Assembly (NCBI GenBank): GCA_964450715.1
Contig: CAYVFC010000054.1
Coordinates: 1-47,919 of the forward strand
Direction of reading: 5' to 3'
DNA length: 47,919 nt
Source of the DNA: CAYVFC01 sp964450715
GTDB lineage: Bacteria > Myxococcota_A > Polyangia > Polyangiales > JAFGIB01
The notes under the pieces are model-generated. The model did not search any database and was not told the origin of the DNA. It saw only the letters and a program-made list of their open reading frames with translations. This document shows positions 8,188-15,020 of this stretch, piece after piece. The position numbers and the translations under genes are program-made. How positions within the stretch are numbered: position 1 is the first letter of the stretch; every line of letters begins with the position of its first letter.

Positions 8188-9290
8188 GGGTGGCTGCGAA
8201 AGAAAGCGAAGACCGCGAGCCCCTGGTGACCGTGGGACCAATGCAACGACTGGGTTTCACCTGTTCCTATACGCCGCTTCAGCTGCTCGACGCGGCCGGC
8301 TTCGTGCCCTACCGCGTCTTGCCGGTAGGCGAGGCGCCTGACCAGGCCGGATCGATCCTGCACGACAACCTCTGTCCCCACGTCAAGCGTATCCTGGACC
8401 GGGCGCTCGGCGGAGATCTGCCCGATCTCTCCGGCATGGTCTTCATGGAGAGCTGCGACACCATGCGGCGGCTGGTCGACGCCTGGCGCAGGGTCAGAAC
8501 CGGGGATCGGGTGGTCGCGGTCGATCTCCCTCCCGTGGCCAGCCCGAGCTCGGTCGACTACTTCGCCGCCGAGCTGGGGCGCCTGAAGCAGATCCTCGAG
8601 CAGTGGTCGGGCAAGGCCGTCGATGACGAGCGACTGGCCGATAGCATCCGCAGGTACAATGAGCTAGAGGCGGGACTCGACCGACTGAGGCAGGGTGTAT
8701 TATCGGGCGTATCCTCGGTCGGCTGGCCCGAGCTACAGGCCCTGTACAACCGCTCGGTGACCCAGAGCGCCGAGCAGACCCTGGCCGAGCTCGAGAAGCT
8801 GCAGGCGGCCCCGGCCGCCGCGCCCGCAAGCGGAGCGGGAGGGATTCCCGTGCTGCTGGTCGGTAACGTTCTGGTCGATCCGGCAGGGTTCGAGCTGCTG
8901 GTCTCCTGCGGCGCGCGCATCGTCGGCGAGCAATTGTGCACCTCCGGTCGCCAGCTCGCCGCGGTGCCCCTCGGGGACGGCACAGAACCGCTGTACGCCC
9001 TGGCCGCGGCGCTTCTCGGGCGGCCGGCCTGTGCGCGCACGCTCTCGCTCTGCGGGCCGGGCGGATTCGCCGATCAGGTGGCGCAGAGCGCCAGGGACGC
9101 CGGGGCGCGCGGGGTGGTCGCTCACGTGATGAAGTTCTGCGATCCCTATCTCAACCGGCTTCCGGATCTGCGCGAGGCGCTGCGGCAAGCCGGCATTCCG
9201 CTGCTGGTACTGGAGGGCGACTGCACGCTGCGCTCCCTGGGTCAATACCGCACCCGTATCGAGGCCTTCATCGAGATGCTGCAGGAGTGA
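8178..9290 (+). CDS. 2-hydroxyacyl-CoA dehydratase D-family subunit, 370 aa
   Basis: A member of the HgdA/HgdB, FldB/C and BcrB/C superfamily, whose subunits each hold a [4Fe-4S] cluster and remove water from 2-hydroxyacyl-CoA (or reduce benzoyl-CoA) after ATP-driven electron transfer from an activator. Cluster-ligand candidates are Cys29 (FTCSYTP), Cys66 (HDNLCPHVK) and Cys93 (MESCDTMRR). The C-terminus KFCDPYLNRLPDLREALRQAGIPLLVLEGDCTLRSLGQYRTRIEAFIEML is diagnostic (LLVLEGD...QYRTRIEAF). ATG 8178 is chosen as start; ATG 8241 would begin directly at MQRLGFTCSYTP and is nearly as good, and a TTG lies at 8106. It is followed after 5 bp by the second subunit and then the activator, so the three form one operon. 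Enzyme type fits anaerobic metabolism; the exact substrate is unknown. Confidence 0.9.
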   Translation: MGSRVAAKESEDREPLVTVGPMQRLGFTCSYTPLQLLDAAGFVPYRVLPVGEAPDQAGSILHDNLCPHVKRILDRALGGDLPDLSGMVFMESCDTMRRLVDAWRRVRTGDRVVAVDLPPVASPSSVDYFAAELGRLKQILEQWSGKAVDDERLADSIRRYNELEAGLDRLRQGVLSGVSSVGWPELQALYNRSVTQSAEQTLAELEKLQAAPAAAPASGAGGIPVLLVGNVLVDPAGFELLVSCGARIVGEQLCTSGRQLAAVPLGDGTEPLYALAAALLGRPACARTLSLCGPGGFADQVAQSARDAGARGVVAHVMKFCDPYLNRLPDLREALRQAGIPLLVLEGDCTLRSLGQYRTRIEAFIEMLQE

Positions 9291-9295
9291 GGTAG

Positions 9296-10558
9296 ATGCT
9301 CGCACCCTATTTCGAGAAGCTGGTTAACGGACTCGAGCAGAAGCTGGCCGAGGACTCGGGGCAATACGTGGCCCGCAAGCGCTTCGCGCTGGAGATCGCG
9401 CGGCACGGACATGCGCTATTCTCCGGAGAGCACCGGGTGGCCTGGTGCGGCGTGCTCACCCCTTTCGATCTGCTCAACACCCTGGGGGTCAAGTCCTGCT
9501 TCGTCGAGTTCGTGGGCGCGCTGCTGGCCGCGTCCGGCATGGTGGAGAGGTTCTTGACCGACGCCGAGCAGCGGGGTTTCAGCACCGACGCCTGCGCTTA
9601 TCACCGCGCTGTGATCGGCGCCATGCACGGCGGCCTGATGCCCGAGCCCGATTTCCTGGTGGCCACCACGGCTCCCTGCACCGGGGGGGTGGCCGCGGTC
9701 GAGCACCTGGCGCGCCACTTCGGCAAGGAACTGTTCGTACTGCACGTGCCCAACCGCAAGACGCCGGAGACGGTGGCCTTTCTGGTCGAGCAGCTCCGGT
9801 TGCTGGCCGACTTCGCCTCGGCCCACACCGGCCAGAAGCTAGACCCGGAACGGCTGCGGCAGTCGATGATCCTCTCCAACCAGGTGCGCGAGCTGCTGGT
9901 GGAGATCTACGATCTGGCGCGGGCGGTGCCCAGCCCGGCCCGCATCCGGGATCTCGTGAGCTTCGGTATCGTGTTGCCGCTTCTATCCGGCGACCCGGTT
10001 GCGGTGGAGGTGGCCACCGCCTTTCGCGACGAGTTCCGGGCCAAGGTCGAGGCCGGCACGGCCGGCGTGCCGGGCGAGCGGATCCGGCTGCTCTGGATCC
10101 AGAACCGCATCCAGTTCCGCAACCCTCTGGAGAAGCTGCTGGAGCAGGAGCACCGCGCCGCCATCGTGGTGGACGAGCTCAACGACGTGACCTGGGGCCC
10201 CATCGATCCGGACGATCCCTTCCCCGGGTTGGCCGAGCGAACCATGTCCATATCGCTGGTAGGCCCGGTAGAGCGGCGCATCGAGCGCCTCTTGCGCATG
10301 GCCCGTGCCTACCAGGTCGATGGCGTGATCAACCCCTGTCACTGGGGCTGCCGGCAGGGGGCGGGCCCGCGGGGGCTCATCTCCGAGGCCCTGCAGAAGC
10401 AGGGGATTCCGGTGCTGAACCTGGAGGTCGACTGCGTGGACAGCCGCAACTTCTCCGAGGGGCAGCTGCGCACCCGGATCGACGCCTTTCTGGAGCTGCT
10501 GGCCTCGCGCCCGCGCGCGCGGCGGACGGCGAGCGGTTCGGAAGCGGCAGGGAACTGA
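9296..10558 (+). CDS. 2-hydroxyacyl-CoA dehydratase family second subunit, 420 aa
   Basis: The second, longer member of the same superfamily. Likely cluster ligands include Cys51 (VAWCGVLTP), Cys100 (DACAYHR) and Cys128 (TAPCTGG). The C-terminal domain contains GVINPCHWGCRQGAGPRGLISEALQKQGIPVLNLEVDC and GQLRTRIDAFLELL, the usual family signature. A good ribosome site (GCAGGAG) overlaps the previous stop. It presumably forms a heterodimer with the 8178-9290 product. The arrangement of two dissimilar subunits plus a single activator resembles (R)-2-hydroxyglutaryl-CoA or phenyllactyl-CoA dehydratases more than the four-gene BcrABCD benzoyl-CoA reductase, but sequence alone does not fix the substrate. 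The C-terminal 15 residues are Arg/Ala-rich and poorly conserved. Confidence 0.9.
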   Translation: MLAPYFEKLVNGLEQKLAEDSGQYVARKRFALEIARHGHALFSGEHRVAWCGVLTPFDLLNTLGVKSCFVEFVGALLAASGMVERFLTDAEQRGFSTDACAYHRAVIGAMHGGLMPEPDFLVATTAPCTGGVAAVEHLARHFGKELFVLHVPNRKTPETVAFLVEQLRLLADFASAHTGQKLDPERLRQSMILSNQVRELLVEIYDLARAVPSPARIRDLVSFGIVLPLLSGDPVAVEVATAFRDEFRAKVEAGTAGVPGERIRLLWIQNRIQFRNPLEKLLEQEHRAAIVVDELNDVTWGPIDPDDPFPGLAERTMSISLVGPVERRIERLLRMARAYQVDGVINPCHWGCRQGAGPRGLISEALQKQGIPVLNLEVDCVDSRNFSEGQLRTRIDAFLELLASRPRARRTASGSEAAGN

Positions 10559-10569
10559 GAGGTCGACGG

Positions 10570-11364
10570 ATGTTCTACCTAGGTATCGATATCGGCAGCC
10601 TTTCCTGCGACGCGGTGCTGGTCGACGACTCGGGCGCGCTCAGCGCCTTTGCCGTGGTGCCCACCGGCGCCAGAAACCTGCAGGCCATCGAACGGGCGCG
10701 GGCCGAGGTGCTGCGGTCGGCCGGCATCGAGGCCGACGGGGTCGCGGCCACGGTCGCCACCGGCTATGGCCGCGACCGCGTCCCCGACCGGCTGGCGTCG
10801 GTGACCGAGATCTCGTGCCACGCCCGCGGCGTCAGCGCGCTTCTGCCCGACACGCGGGTGCTGGTGGATATCGGCGGGCAGGACAGCAAGGCGATCCGCA
10901 TGGACGAGCGGGGCAAGGTGCTGGAGTTCGCTATGAACGACAAGTGCGCCGCGGGCACCGGACGCTTCCTGGAGGCCATGGCCCGCGCGCTGGAGGTCGA
11001 GGTCGACCGGCTGGGCGAGCTCGACCCGGGCACGGACGGGGAGCTGGTGCTGAGCAGCATGTGCACCGTGTTTGCCGAGAGCGAGGTGGTCTCGCTGATC
11101 GCCGAGGGCAGAGAGCAGGCCGAGATCGTGGCCGGGCTACACCGCGCCATCGCCCGCCGCACGCAGGCGCTGGTGGCCAGGGTGGCGCCCGATCTCAAGG
11201 GGCTGCCGGTGGCCATGTCGGGCGGGGTGGCGCGCAACCGGGGCGTGGTAGGCGCGCTCGGCCGCGCGCTCGGCGCCCGGATCGCCGTTCCGCCCGAGCC
11301 CGACATCGTGGGCGCGCTGGGCGCCGCGCTCATCGCCCGCGACAGGAGCGCCGCGGGCTCTTAA
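10570..11364 (+). CDS. 2-hydroxyacyl-CoA dehydratase activator ATPase, 264 aa
   Basis: An ASKHA-fold ATPase of the HgdC / BadF-BadG-BcrA-BcrD group. It begins with the phosphate-binding loop LGIDIGSLSCDAVLV, has VDIGGQDSKAIRM as the second nucleotide motif, and the two cluster ligands Cys126 (NDKCAAGTGRF) and Cys165 (SSMCTVFAESE). In the known homodimer these four cysteines hold one bridging [4Fe-4S] cluster that passes an electron to the dehydratase on ATP hydrolysis. The length (264 aa) is close to that of Acidaminococcus HgdC. ATG 10570 is 11 bp after the previous stop, with GAGAGG as a ribosome site. The frame is open further upstream (to 9445), but that part is only the shadow of the preceding gene. 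Confidence 0.93.
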   Translation: MFYLGIDIGSLSCDAVLVDDSGALSAFAVVPTGARNLQAIERARAEVLRSAGIEADGVAATVATGYGRDRVPDRLASVTEISCHARGVSALLPDTRVLVDIGGQDSKAIRMDERGKVLEFAMNDKCAAGTGRFLEAMARALEVEVDRLGELDPGTDGELVLSSMCTVFAESEVVSLIAEGREQAEIVAGLHRAIARRTQALVARVAPDLKGLPVAMSGGVARNRGVVGALGRALGARIAVPPEPDIVGALGAALIARDRSAAGS

Positions 11365-11396
11365 CCCCACCGCTCTCGCTACACCGCCGCTAGCCA

Positions 11397-11425
11397 TGTC
11401 ATTTCGAGCAAAGCGAGAAATCTCG
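11397..11425. repeat. Family A repeat, copy 3 (single arm)
   Basis: TGTCATTTCGAGCAAAGCGA continuing into GAAATCTCG; only one arm is present, so no long hairpin forms. It lies between the converging activator gene (ends 11364) and the small minus-strand gene ending at 11443. Confidence 0.8.
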
Positions 11426-11442
11426 CTGCTGCTCCGTACTCG

Positions 11443-11667
11443 CTACACCGCCCGCTTCCAGATGACCATGATTCCGTCCTTGCCGCTTACGATCTGCACC
11501 GCTTCCCATCCCTGGCTGCCCTTCTCGTTCAGGATCTTGGTGAAGACCTTGATCTGCTTGTCCGGGATGCCGCTGATGTCGCACTGGCCCTTTTCATTAC
11601 AGAAATAGACTACCTGGCTCAATTCCTCCGAAGAGTGCAGGGTGATGTCGTATTCGAACGCGGCCAT
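11443..11667 (-). CDS. DUF4177-like small protein, 74 aa
   Basis: The product MAAFEYDITLHSSEELSQVV...KGSQGWEAVQIVSGKDGIMVIWKRAV has the short alpha/beta pattern and the GWE(L/A)V...KR ending of DUF4177 proteins, whose function is not established. ATG 11667 is preceded by a strong ribosome site (GGAGGAAGAGAG). The frame extends upstream, but codon use and the ribosome site favour this start. It stands alone, converging with the dehydratase activator gene and diverging from the SRPBCC gene at 11819. Confidence 0.75.
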   Translation of the reverse strand: MAAFEYDITLHSSEELSQVVYFCNEKGQCDISGIPDKQIKVFTKILNEKGSQGWEAVQIVSGKDGIMVIWKRAV

Positions 11668-11701
11668 CTCTCTTCCTCCGTCCTTCCGGCAACTTAATAC
11701 C

Positions 11702-11765
11702 CACAGGGGAGGGGGCAAGCCCCTCCCTAACGGTTGGGGTCTGCCTTGCGCCCGGCCTGGTGCGG
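11702..11765. repeat. Family B repeat, copy 1
   Basis: GGAGGGGGCAAGCCCCTCC at 11708-11726 is a strong small hairpin, followed by CTTGCGCCCGGCC. Related copies are at 40079-40147, 42239-42339 and 47721-47799. Here it lies between divergent genes. Confidence 0.6.
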
Positions 11766-11818
11766 TGGACGCGGCCATCCGGGCGTGCAACGATTGCGTT
11801 TCACCGCAGGAGAACCCG

Positions 11819-12289
11819 ATGAGCCACCCTACCGAAAAGCAGGGCTTTCGCCGTACCTGGATCGACGAGTCGGTCGAAATCGACGCCGACAGGGAGCAGC
11901 TGTTCGAGCTGCTCAGGAACATCGACGGCTGGCCGGATGTGGTCCCCGGTTTGCAGCGCATCCTGCGTCCGGGCTCCGGGCCGGTGGGCGTGGGTACGCG
12001 GTTCGTCATGGTACTGAAGATGAATCCCCGGACGCCTCCCATCTTCCTGCCCTGCAAGGTATACGAGCTCGGCCCGGACCGCATGGAGTGGGGCGGCGGC
12101 GGATTCGGCTCGGTCATCCGGCACTACATCGAGCTCGAGCCGCTCGCCGACGGGCGCACGCGGATGCGGCAGGTCGAGTATGCCACGGGGCTTCTGGCGC
12201 TGTTGACCCTGCCCGTCGAGAAGGCGGCGAACCGTTTCGACCAGGGCTGGTTCAAGGGCATTCGCGAGCGGTTCGCGGGTCAGGCCTGA
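11819..12289 (+). CDS. SRPBCC / polyketide-cyclase-like protein, 156 aa
   Basis: The pattern RRTWIDESVEIDADREQLFELLRNIDGWPDVVPGLQRI is the standard opening of the START/SRPBCC helix-grip fold (beta strand, then the helix with W-P), and the C-terminal helix PVEKAANRFDQGWFKGIRERF closes the ligand cavity. Such proteins bind hydrophobic ligands or act as cyclase/dehydratase; the ligand is unknown. ATG 11819 has AGGAG 6-8 nt upstream. There is no signal peptide, so it is cytoplasmic. It lies just upstream of rubrerythrin, with an 88-bp gap containing a small GGCGACGGTCGCC inverted repeat. Confidence 0.8.
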   Translation: MSHPTEKQGFRRTWIDESVEIDADREQLFELLRNIDGWPDVVPGLQRILRPGSGPVGVGTRFVMVLKMNPRTPPIFLPCKVYELGPDRMEWGGGGFGSVIRHYIELEPLADGRTRMRQVEYATGLLALLTLPVEKAANRFDQGWFKGIRERFAGQA

Positions 12290-12377
12290 TCGCGGCGACC
12301 TCGACTTTTTTCGCGAAGGGATGGCGACGGTCGCCGGCCGATTTATATTGTCGACCAATCAGAAAAAGGAGAGCCGA

Positions 12378-12899
12378 ATGTCCAAGACCAAGGAGAACCT
12401 CAAGGCCGCGTTCGCAGGGGAGTCACAGGCGCGCAACAAGTATACCTTCTTCGCGCAGGTAGCGCGCAAGGAGGGTTATCACTACATCGCCAAGTTGTTC
12501 GAGGAGACGGCGGAGAACGAGAAGCGCCACGCCAAGGACGAGTACTTGTTGTTCGAGGGGCTGGGAGACACGGCAGATTGCCTGCGCAGGGCGGTCGAGG
12601 GCGAGGACTACGAGACCAAGACCATGTACAAGGAGTTCGCCGAGCAAGCCGAGAAGGACGGCGAGCCCAAGGCGGCGGCGCTCTTCCGCGCGCTGATGAA
12701 GATCGAGGCCGACCACCGGGACCGCTATCGCACGCTGCTGGAAATGGTGGAGAACGGCACCGTCTACAAGCGCGAGCAGCCCATCAAGTGGAAGTGCGGC
12801 GTGTGCGGCTATATCCACGAGGGGACCGAGCCGCCGGCCAAGTGTCCCTGCTGCAGCCATCCGCGCGAGCACTACGAGCCGGCCAACCTGGATTGCTGA
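12378..12899 (+). CDS. Rubrerythrin, 173 aa
   Basis: A two-domain non-haem iron protein that reduces hydrogen peroxide to water in anaerobes and microaerophiles. The N-terminal ferritin-like four-helix bundle has the di-iron ligands in AGESQARNKYTFFA, EETAENEKRH and KIEADHRDRY. The C-terminal rubredoxin-like knuckles are CGVCGY and CPCCSH. Length and order match classical rubrerythrin. ATG 12378 has AAGGAGAG about 8 nt upstream and gives the usual MSKTKENL start. It is monocistronic or follows the SRPBCC gene; downstream it converges with the molybdopterin-type lipoprotein, separated by a family A repeat. Its presence fits oxidative-stress defence next to oxygen-labile Fe-S dehydratases. Confidence 0.95.
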   Translation: MSKTKENLKAAFAGESQARNKYTFFAQVARKEGYHYIAKLFEETAENEKRHAKDEYLLFEGLGDTADCLRRAVEGEDYETKTMYKEFAEQAEKDGEPKAAALFRALMKIEADHRDRYRTLLEMVENGTVYKREQPIKWKCGVCGYIHEGTEPPAKCPCCSHPREHYEPANLDC

Positions 12900-12921
12900 C
12901 CGACCTCCTATCTAGAGCGAG

Positions 12922-12984
12922 TGTCATTCCGACCGAAGGGAGAAATCTCTTTCCGTGAAGGGGATTTCTCGCATTCGTTCGAGA
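12922..12984. terminator. Family A palindromic repeat, copy 4; likely two-way terminator
   Basis: TGTCATTCCGACCGAAGGGA continues into GAAATCTCT, then a short spacer and a right arm GGGATTTCTCGCATTCG. It sits between the stop of rubrerythrin (12899) and the stop of the converging gene (12992), occupying nearly the whole gap. Confidence 0.7.
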
Positions 12985-12991
12985 GGAGACG

Positions 12992-13708
12992 TCACTCGCG
13001 GATGGGCCCCTCCAGATCGCCGTCATTGTTGTAGCCGTAGCTTTCCCAGTACCCCTGGTAGTCGGCGTCATCGGACAGCTCTATCCGGTTGACCCATTTG
13101 ACCCATTTATACCCCCACTTGGACTCGGCCACCACCTGGAAGGGGTAGCCGCGCTCCGGGGGCAAGACGACCTCGTTCATCTTGAAGGCGAGCAGGATCT
13201 CGTTCTCGCGGACGAAGTCCAGGTCCAGAGACGAGGTGTAGCCGTCCACGGCGTGGAAGATGACGATCAGCGCCTCGTCCTTCACCCCGGCCTCTTCCAT
13301 CAGTTGGTCCAGCAGCACCCCTTCCCAGAGAATGGTGGCCGACCAGCCCTCGACGCAGTTGAGCGTCACCACCTTCTTGTAGCGCTGGCGGTCGAGCACC
13401 TGGTGGTAAGCGAGGCTGAGCGGCTCTTCCACCAGGCCGTCGATCACCAGCCGGTAGGTCTCGATGTCCACCTGCTGCGGCCCGGCGATGGAGTTCTCGC
13501 GGAAATCGTCGATGGAGGAGAGGTTCTCCCCCTGGTACTCCGAGATCTCGGAGCCATCCAGCGGCGTCGCTTCCTGCTCCGCCTCTTCTCCTTCTCCTTC
13601 TCCTTCCCCCTCCCCCTCGCCCGATCCGGCACAGCCCGTCAGCAGAAAGCTCAGCGTTACCATCGACCCGAGAAACCCACGAATTGAGACACGGCGCGTT
13701 GATGTCAC
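12992..13708 (-). CDS. Molybdopterin-dependent oxidoreductase-fold lipoprotein, 238 aa
   Basis: A lipoprotein: basic N-terminus (MTSTRRVSIRGFLGS), hydrophobic core, then LLTGC with Cys at residue 26. Next comes a low-complexity GEGEGEGEGEGEE linker encoded by a simple repeat near 13586-13619. The remainder matches the SUOX/MsrP (YedY) molybdopterin domain: VIDGLVEEPLSLAYHQVL, then VTLNCVEGWSATILWEGVLLDQLM. The Cys of LNCVEGW is the usual Mo ligand. The domain (about 175 aa) is shorter than full sulfite oxidase and resembles the minimal stand-alone family. GTG 13708 has AGGAG 11 nt upstream. Being lipid-anchored it likely works in the periplasm; no partner haem subunit is adjacent and the substrate is unknown. 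Confidence 0.85.
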   Translation of the reverse strand: MTSTRRVSIRGFLGSMVTLSFLLTGCAGSGEGEGEGEGEGEEAEQEATPLDGSEISEYQGENLSSIDDFRENSIAGPQQVDIETYRLVIDGLVEEPLSLAYHQVLDRQRYKKVVTLNCVEGWSATILWEGVLLDQLMEEAGVKDEALIVIFHAVDGYTSSLDLDFVRENEILLAFKMNEVVLPPERGYPFQVVAESKWGYKWVKWVNRIELSDDADYQGYWESYGYNNDGDLEGPIRE

Positions 13709-13881
13709 CTGCGAGCTCCTGCCGTTGGCTCGACCGAAATCGAGACGTTGTCGGTACAGCGATCAACGTAAGGTCGCGTGTCCGCGACGCAAGCCAATCC
13801 CTCCCTTTTACCGCAGTCCGCCTACCGCCGGATTATCGCGCACCCCGATCGCCACTTCCCTCTGACCGCGGGGCGCCTGCC

Positions 13882-14064
13882 GGGCGCGGGTGAGCCGGGG
13901 CCGGTCGGCGGGGGCTACCCTCGTGCCAACCGCGCATTCAACGAGACCTACGGTTGGCACGAGGGTCGAGCGCGGCTTGCGGCCCGCCAGTCCGAGTGAC
14001 TCCGTCGGGCGGGCCAATGCAAGCCGCGCGACCCCCGCCGACCGGCCCCGGCTCACCCGCGCCC
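13882..14064. repeat. T-shaped triple palindrome, 183 bp
   Basis: A perfect 33-bp outer inverted repeat (13882-13914 with 14032-14064) encloses two adjacent hairpins that use almost all the remaining bases. Hairpin 1 has a perfect 16-bp stem (13917-13932 with 13951-13966, loop 18 nt). Hairpin 2 has a 19-bp stem with one 3-nt bulge (13970-13988 with 14008-14029, loop 19 nt). The fold is a three-way junction or T. It has no convincing coding potential, and no other copy occurs in the window. It fills the middle of the 382-bp space between the divergent end of the steroid-reductase-family gene and the start of the molybdopterin lipoprotein. Function unknown: non-autonomous mobile DNA, structured RNA or terminator are all possible. 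Confidence 0.9.
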
Positions 14065-14090
14065 CACCGAGACGTCGGCATCGGCGCAAC

Positions 14091-14852
14091 CTATAGGATG
14101 TAAGGGATGATCGCCCGCCGTTCGGGCGGGTAGTCGGCGAAGGTCGAACGGTACCACCTGTGGTTGTGCCAGGAGCGGGGGACCAGGTTGGCCGCGGTGA
14201 ACAAGGCAAAGGCCAGGCCGGGCAGTGACCAGCTGGCCAGGGCCCAGCCCGCCCACTCGACGAGCTCGCCGAGATAGTTGGGGGCCGAGACCAGGCGGAA
14301 CAGGCCGCCGCTGGGTATCTTGTAGCCGCTTTCCCCGGGCGAGCGCAGGCGGAGAAGGATGGTGTCGGAGTGCTGGTTGATGGCCATTCCGACTAGAAAC
14401 AGTAGCAGGCCGCCGATGAAGCGGGGATCGGAGAAGTAGCTGGCGTCGCGTTCCGGGCCGAGAAAGAAGAGCCAGGCGCCGTTGAGGTAGCCGTTCCAGA
14501 TATTGAATGTGAATCCCATGGCCATGACCGAAACCGGCATGGGCCGCCCGCTGCCGCGGACCCGTAGCGCGAAGACGAAGGTCCGGTTCAGGTAGTGCAG
14601 CTGCCACAGCCCCAGCAGGGCCAGGGACACCGGGTTGGCGATGCGGTCGCTGATGGCGAACAGCAGCGCCATCGAGAGCACGGCCGGCAGCTCCATGATC
14701 ATCCAGGCCGCGGTTGCCGGAAGCCTGGGGCCCCAGCCCTTGCGCAGGTGCCTCCCGTAAGGAGCGCTGACGAAGCAGAGCGCCAAGGCGGCCAGAAACG
14801 CCGCAACGAAGATACCGGCCAGGGCGGCCGTATAGATCCGGGGTTCGAGCAC
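14091..14852 (-). CDS. 3-oxo-5-alpha-steroid 4-dehydrogenase family membrane protein, 253 aa
   Basis: Closely patterned on the SRD5A1/SRD5A2 (steroid 5-alpha-reductase) family. The middle has MELPAVLSMALLFAI and LHYLNRTFVFALRVRG. The C-terminal half has INQHSDTILLRLR, GYKIPSGGLFRLVSAPNYLGELVEWAGWALASWS, and ends HRWYRSTFADYPPERRAIIPYIL, all hallmark segments of the NADPH-binding reductase core. Length (about 255 aa) and the 6-7 membrane helices agree. Family members reduce the delta-4 bond of 3-oxo steroids or the double bond of polyprenols and enoyl-CoAs. Whether this organism makes or degrades steroids cannot be seen here. It stands alone, with the T-shaped palindrome 26 bp beyond its stop codon. 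Confidence 0.88.
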   Translation of the reverse strand: MLEPRIYTAALAGIFVAAFLAALALCFVSAPYGRHLRKGWGPRLPATAAWMIMELPAVLSMALLFAISDRIANPVSLALLGLWQLHYLNRTFVFALRVRGSGRPMPVSVMAMGFTFNIWNGYLNGAWLFFLGPERDASYFSDPRFIGGLLLFLVGMAINQHSDTILLRLRSPGESGYKIPSGGLFRLVSAPNYLGELVEWAGWALASWSLPGLAFALFTAANLVPRSWHNHRWYRSTFADYPPERRAIIPYIL

Positions 14853-14934
14853 GCGCTTGGCTTTTCGCTTATTCGCTGGACGCTACTTCCACTCTTTCGC
14901 TCCGAGGTCATTGTACTACGTCCCCGGGTCAGAC

Positions 14935-14951
14935 CTGGCACGTAAACTGCT
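14935..14951 (+). promoter_or_regulatory. Sigma-54 promoter-like site
   Basis: CTGGCACGTAAACTGCT matches the -24 GG / -12 GC sigma-54 consensus with the required 10-nt spacing and one mismatch in the -12 box. It points rightward, antisense to the coiled-coil protein gene, with no plus-strand gene downstream. It could drive an antisense transcript or be a chance match. It lies near the sigma-54 activator operon. The surrounding 14853-15020 otherwise contains a GC-rich imperfect hairpin (about 14996-15020) that may terminate the gene at 15021. Confidence 0.25.
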
Positions 14952-15020
14952 CTATCTAGACTGCGTGTATCATCCGCGGCACCTTTGTTTGGAAGCCCGG
15001 GCGCTGACGCCCTACCCGGG

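Noticed and set aside
9445..10569. N-terminal extension of the dehydratase activator frame
   Set aside because: The upstream codons read as an Arg/Gly/His-rich shadow of the second dehydratase subunit. The family starts at the LGIDIGS motif, which fits ATG 10570.
8178..11364. Benzoyl-CoA reductase (BcrABCD)
   Set aside because: Only one ATPase activator gene is present and no ferredoxin gene or ring-degradation genes are nearby; the three-gene layout fits a 2-hydroxyacyl-CoA dehydratase better.
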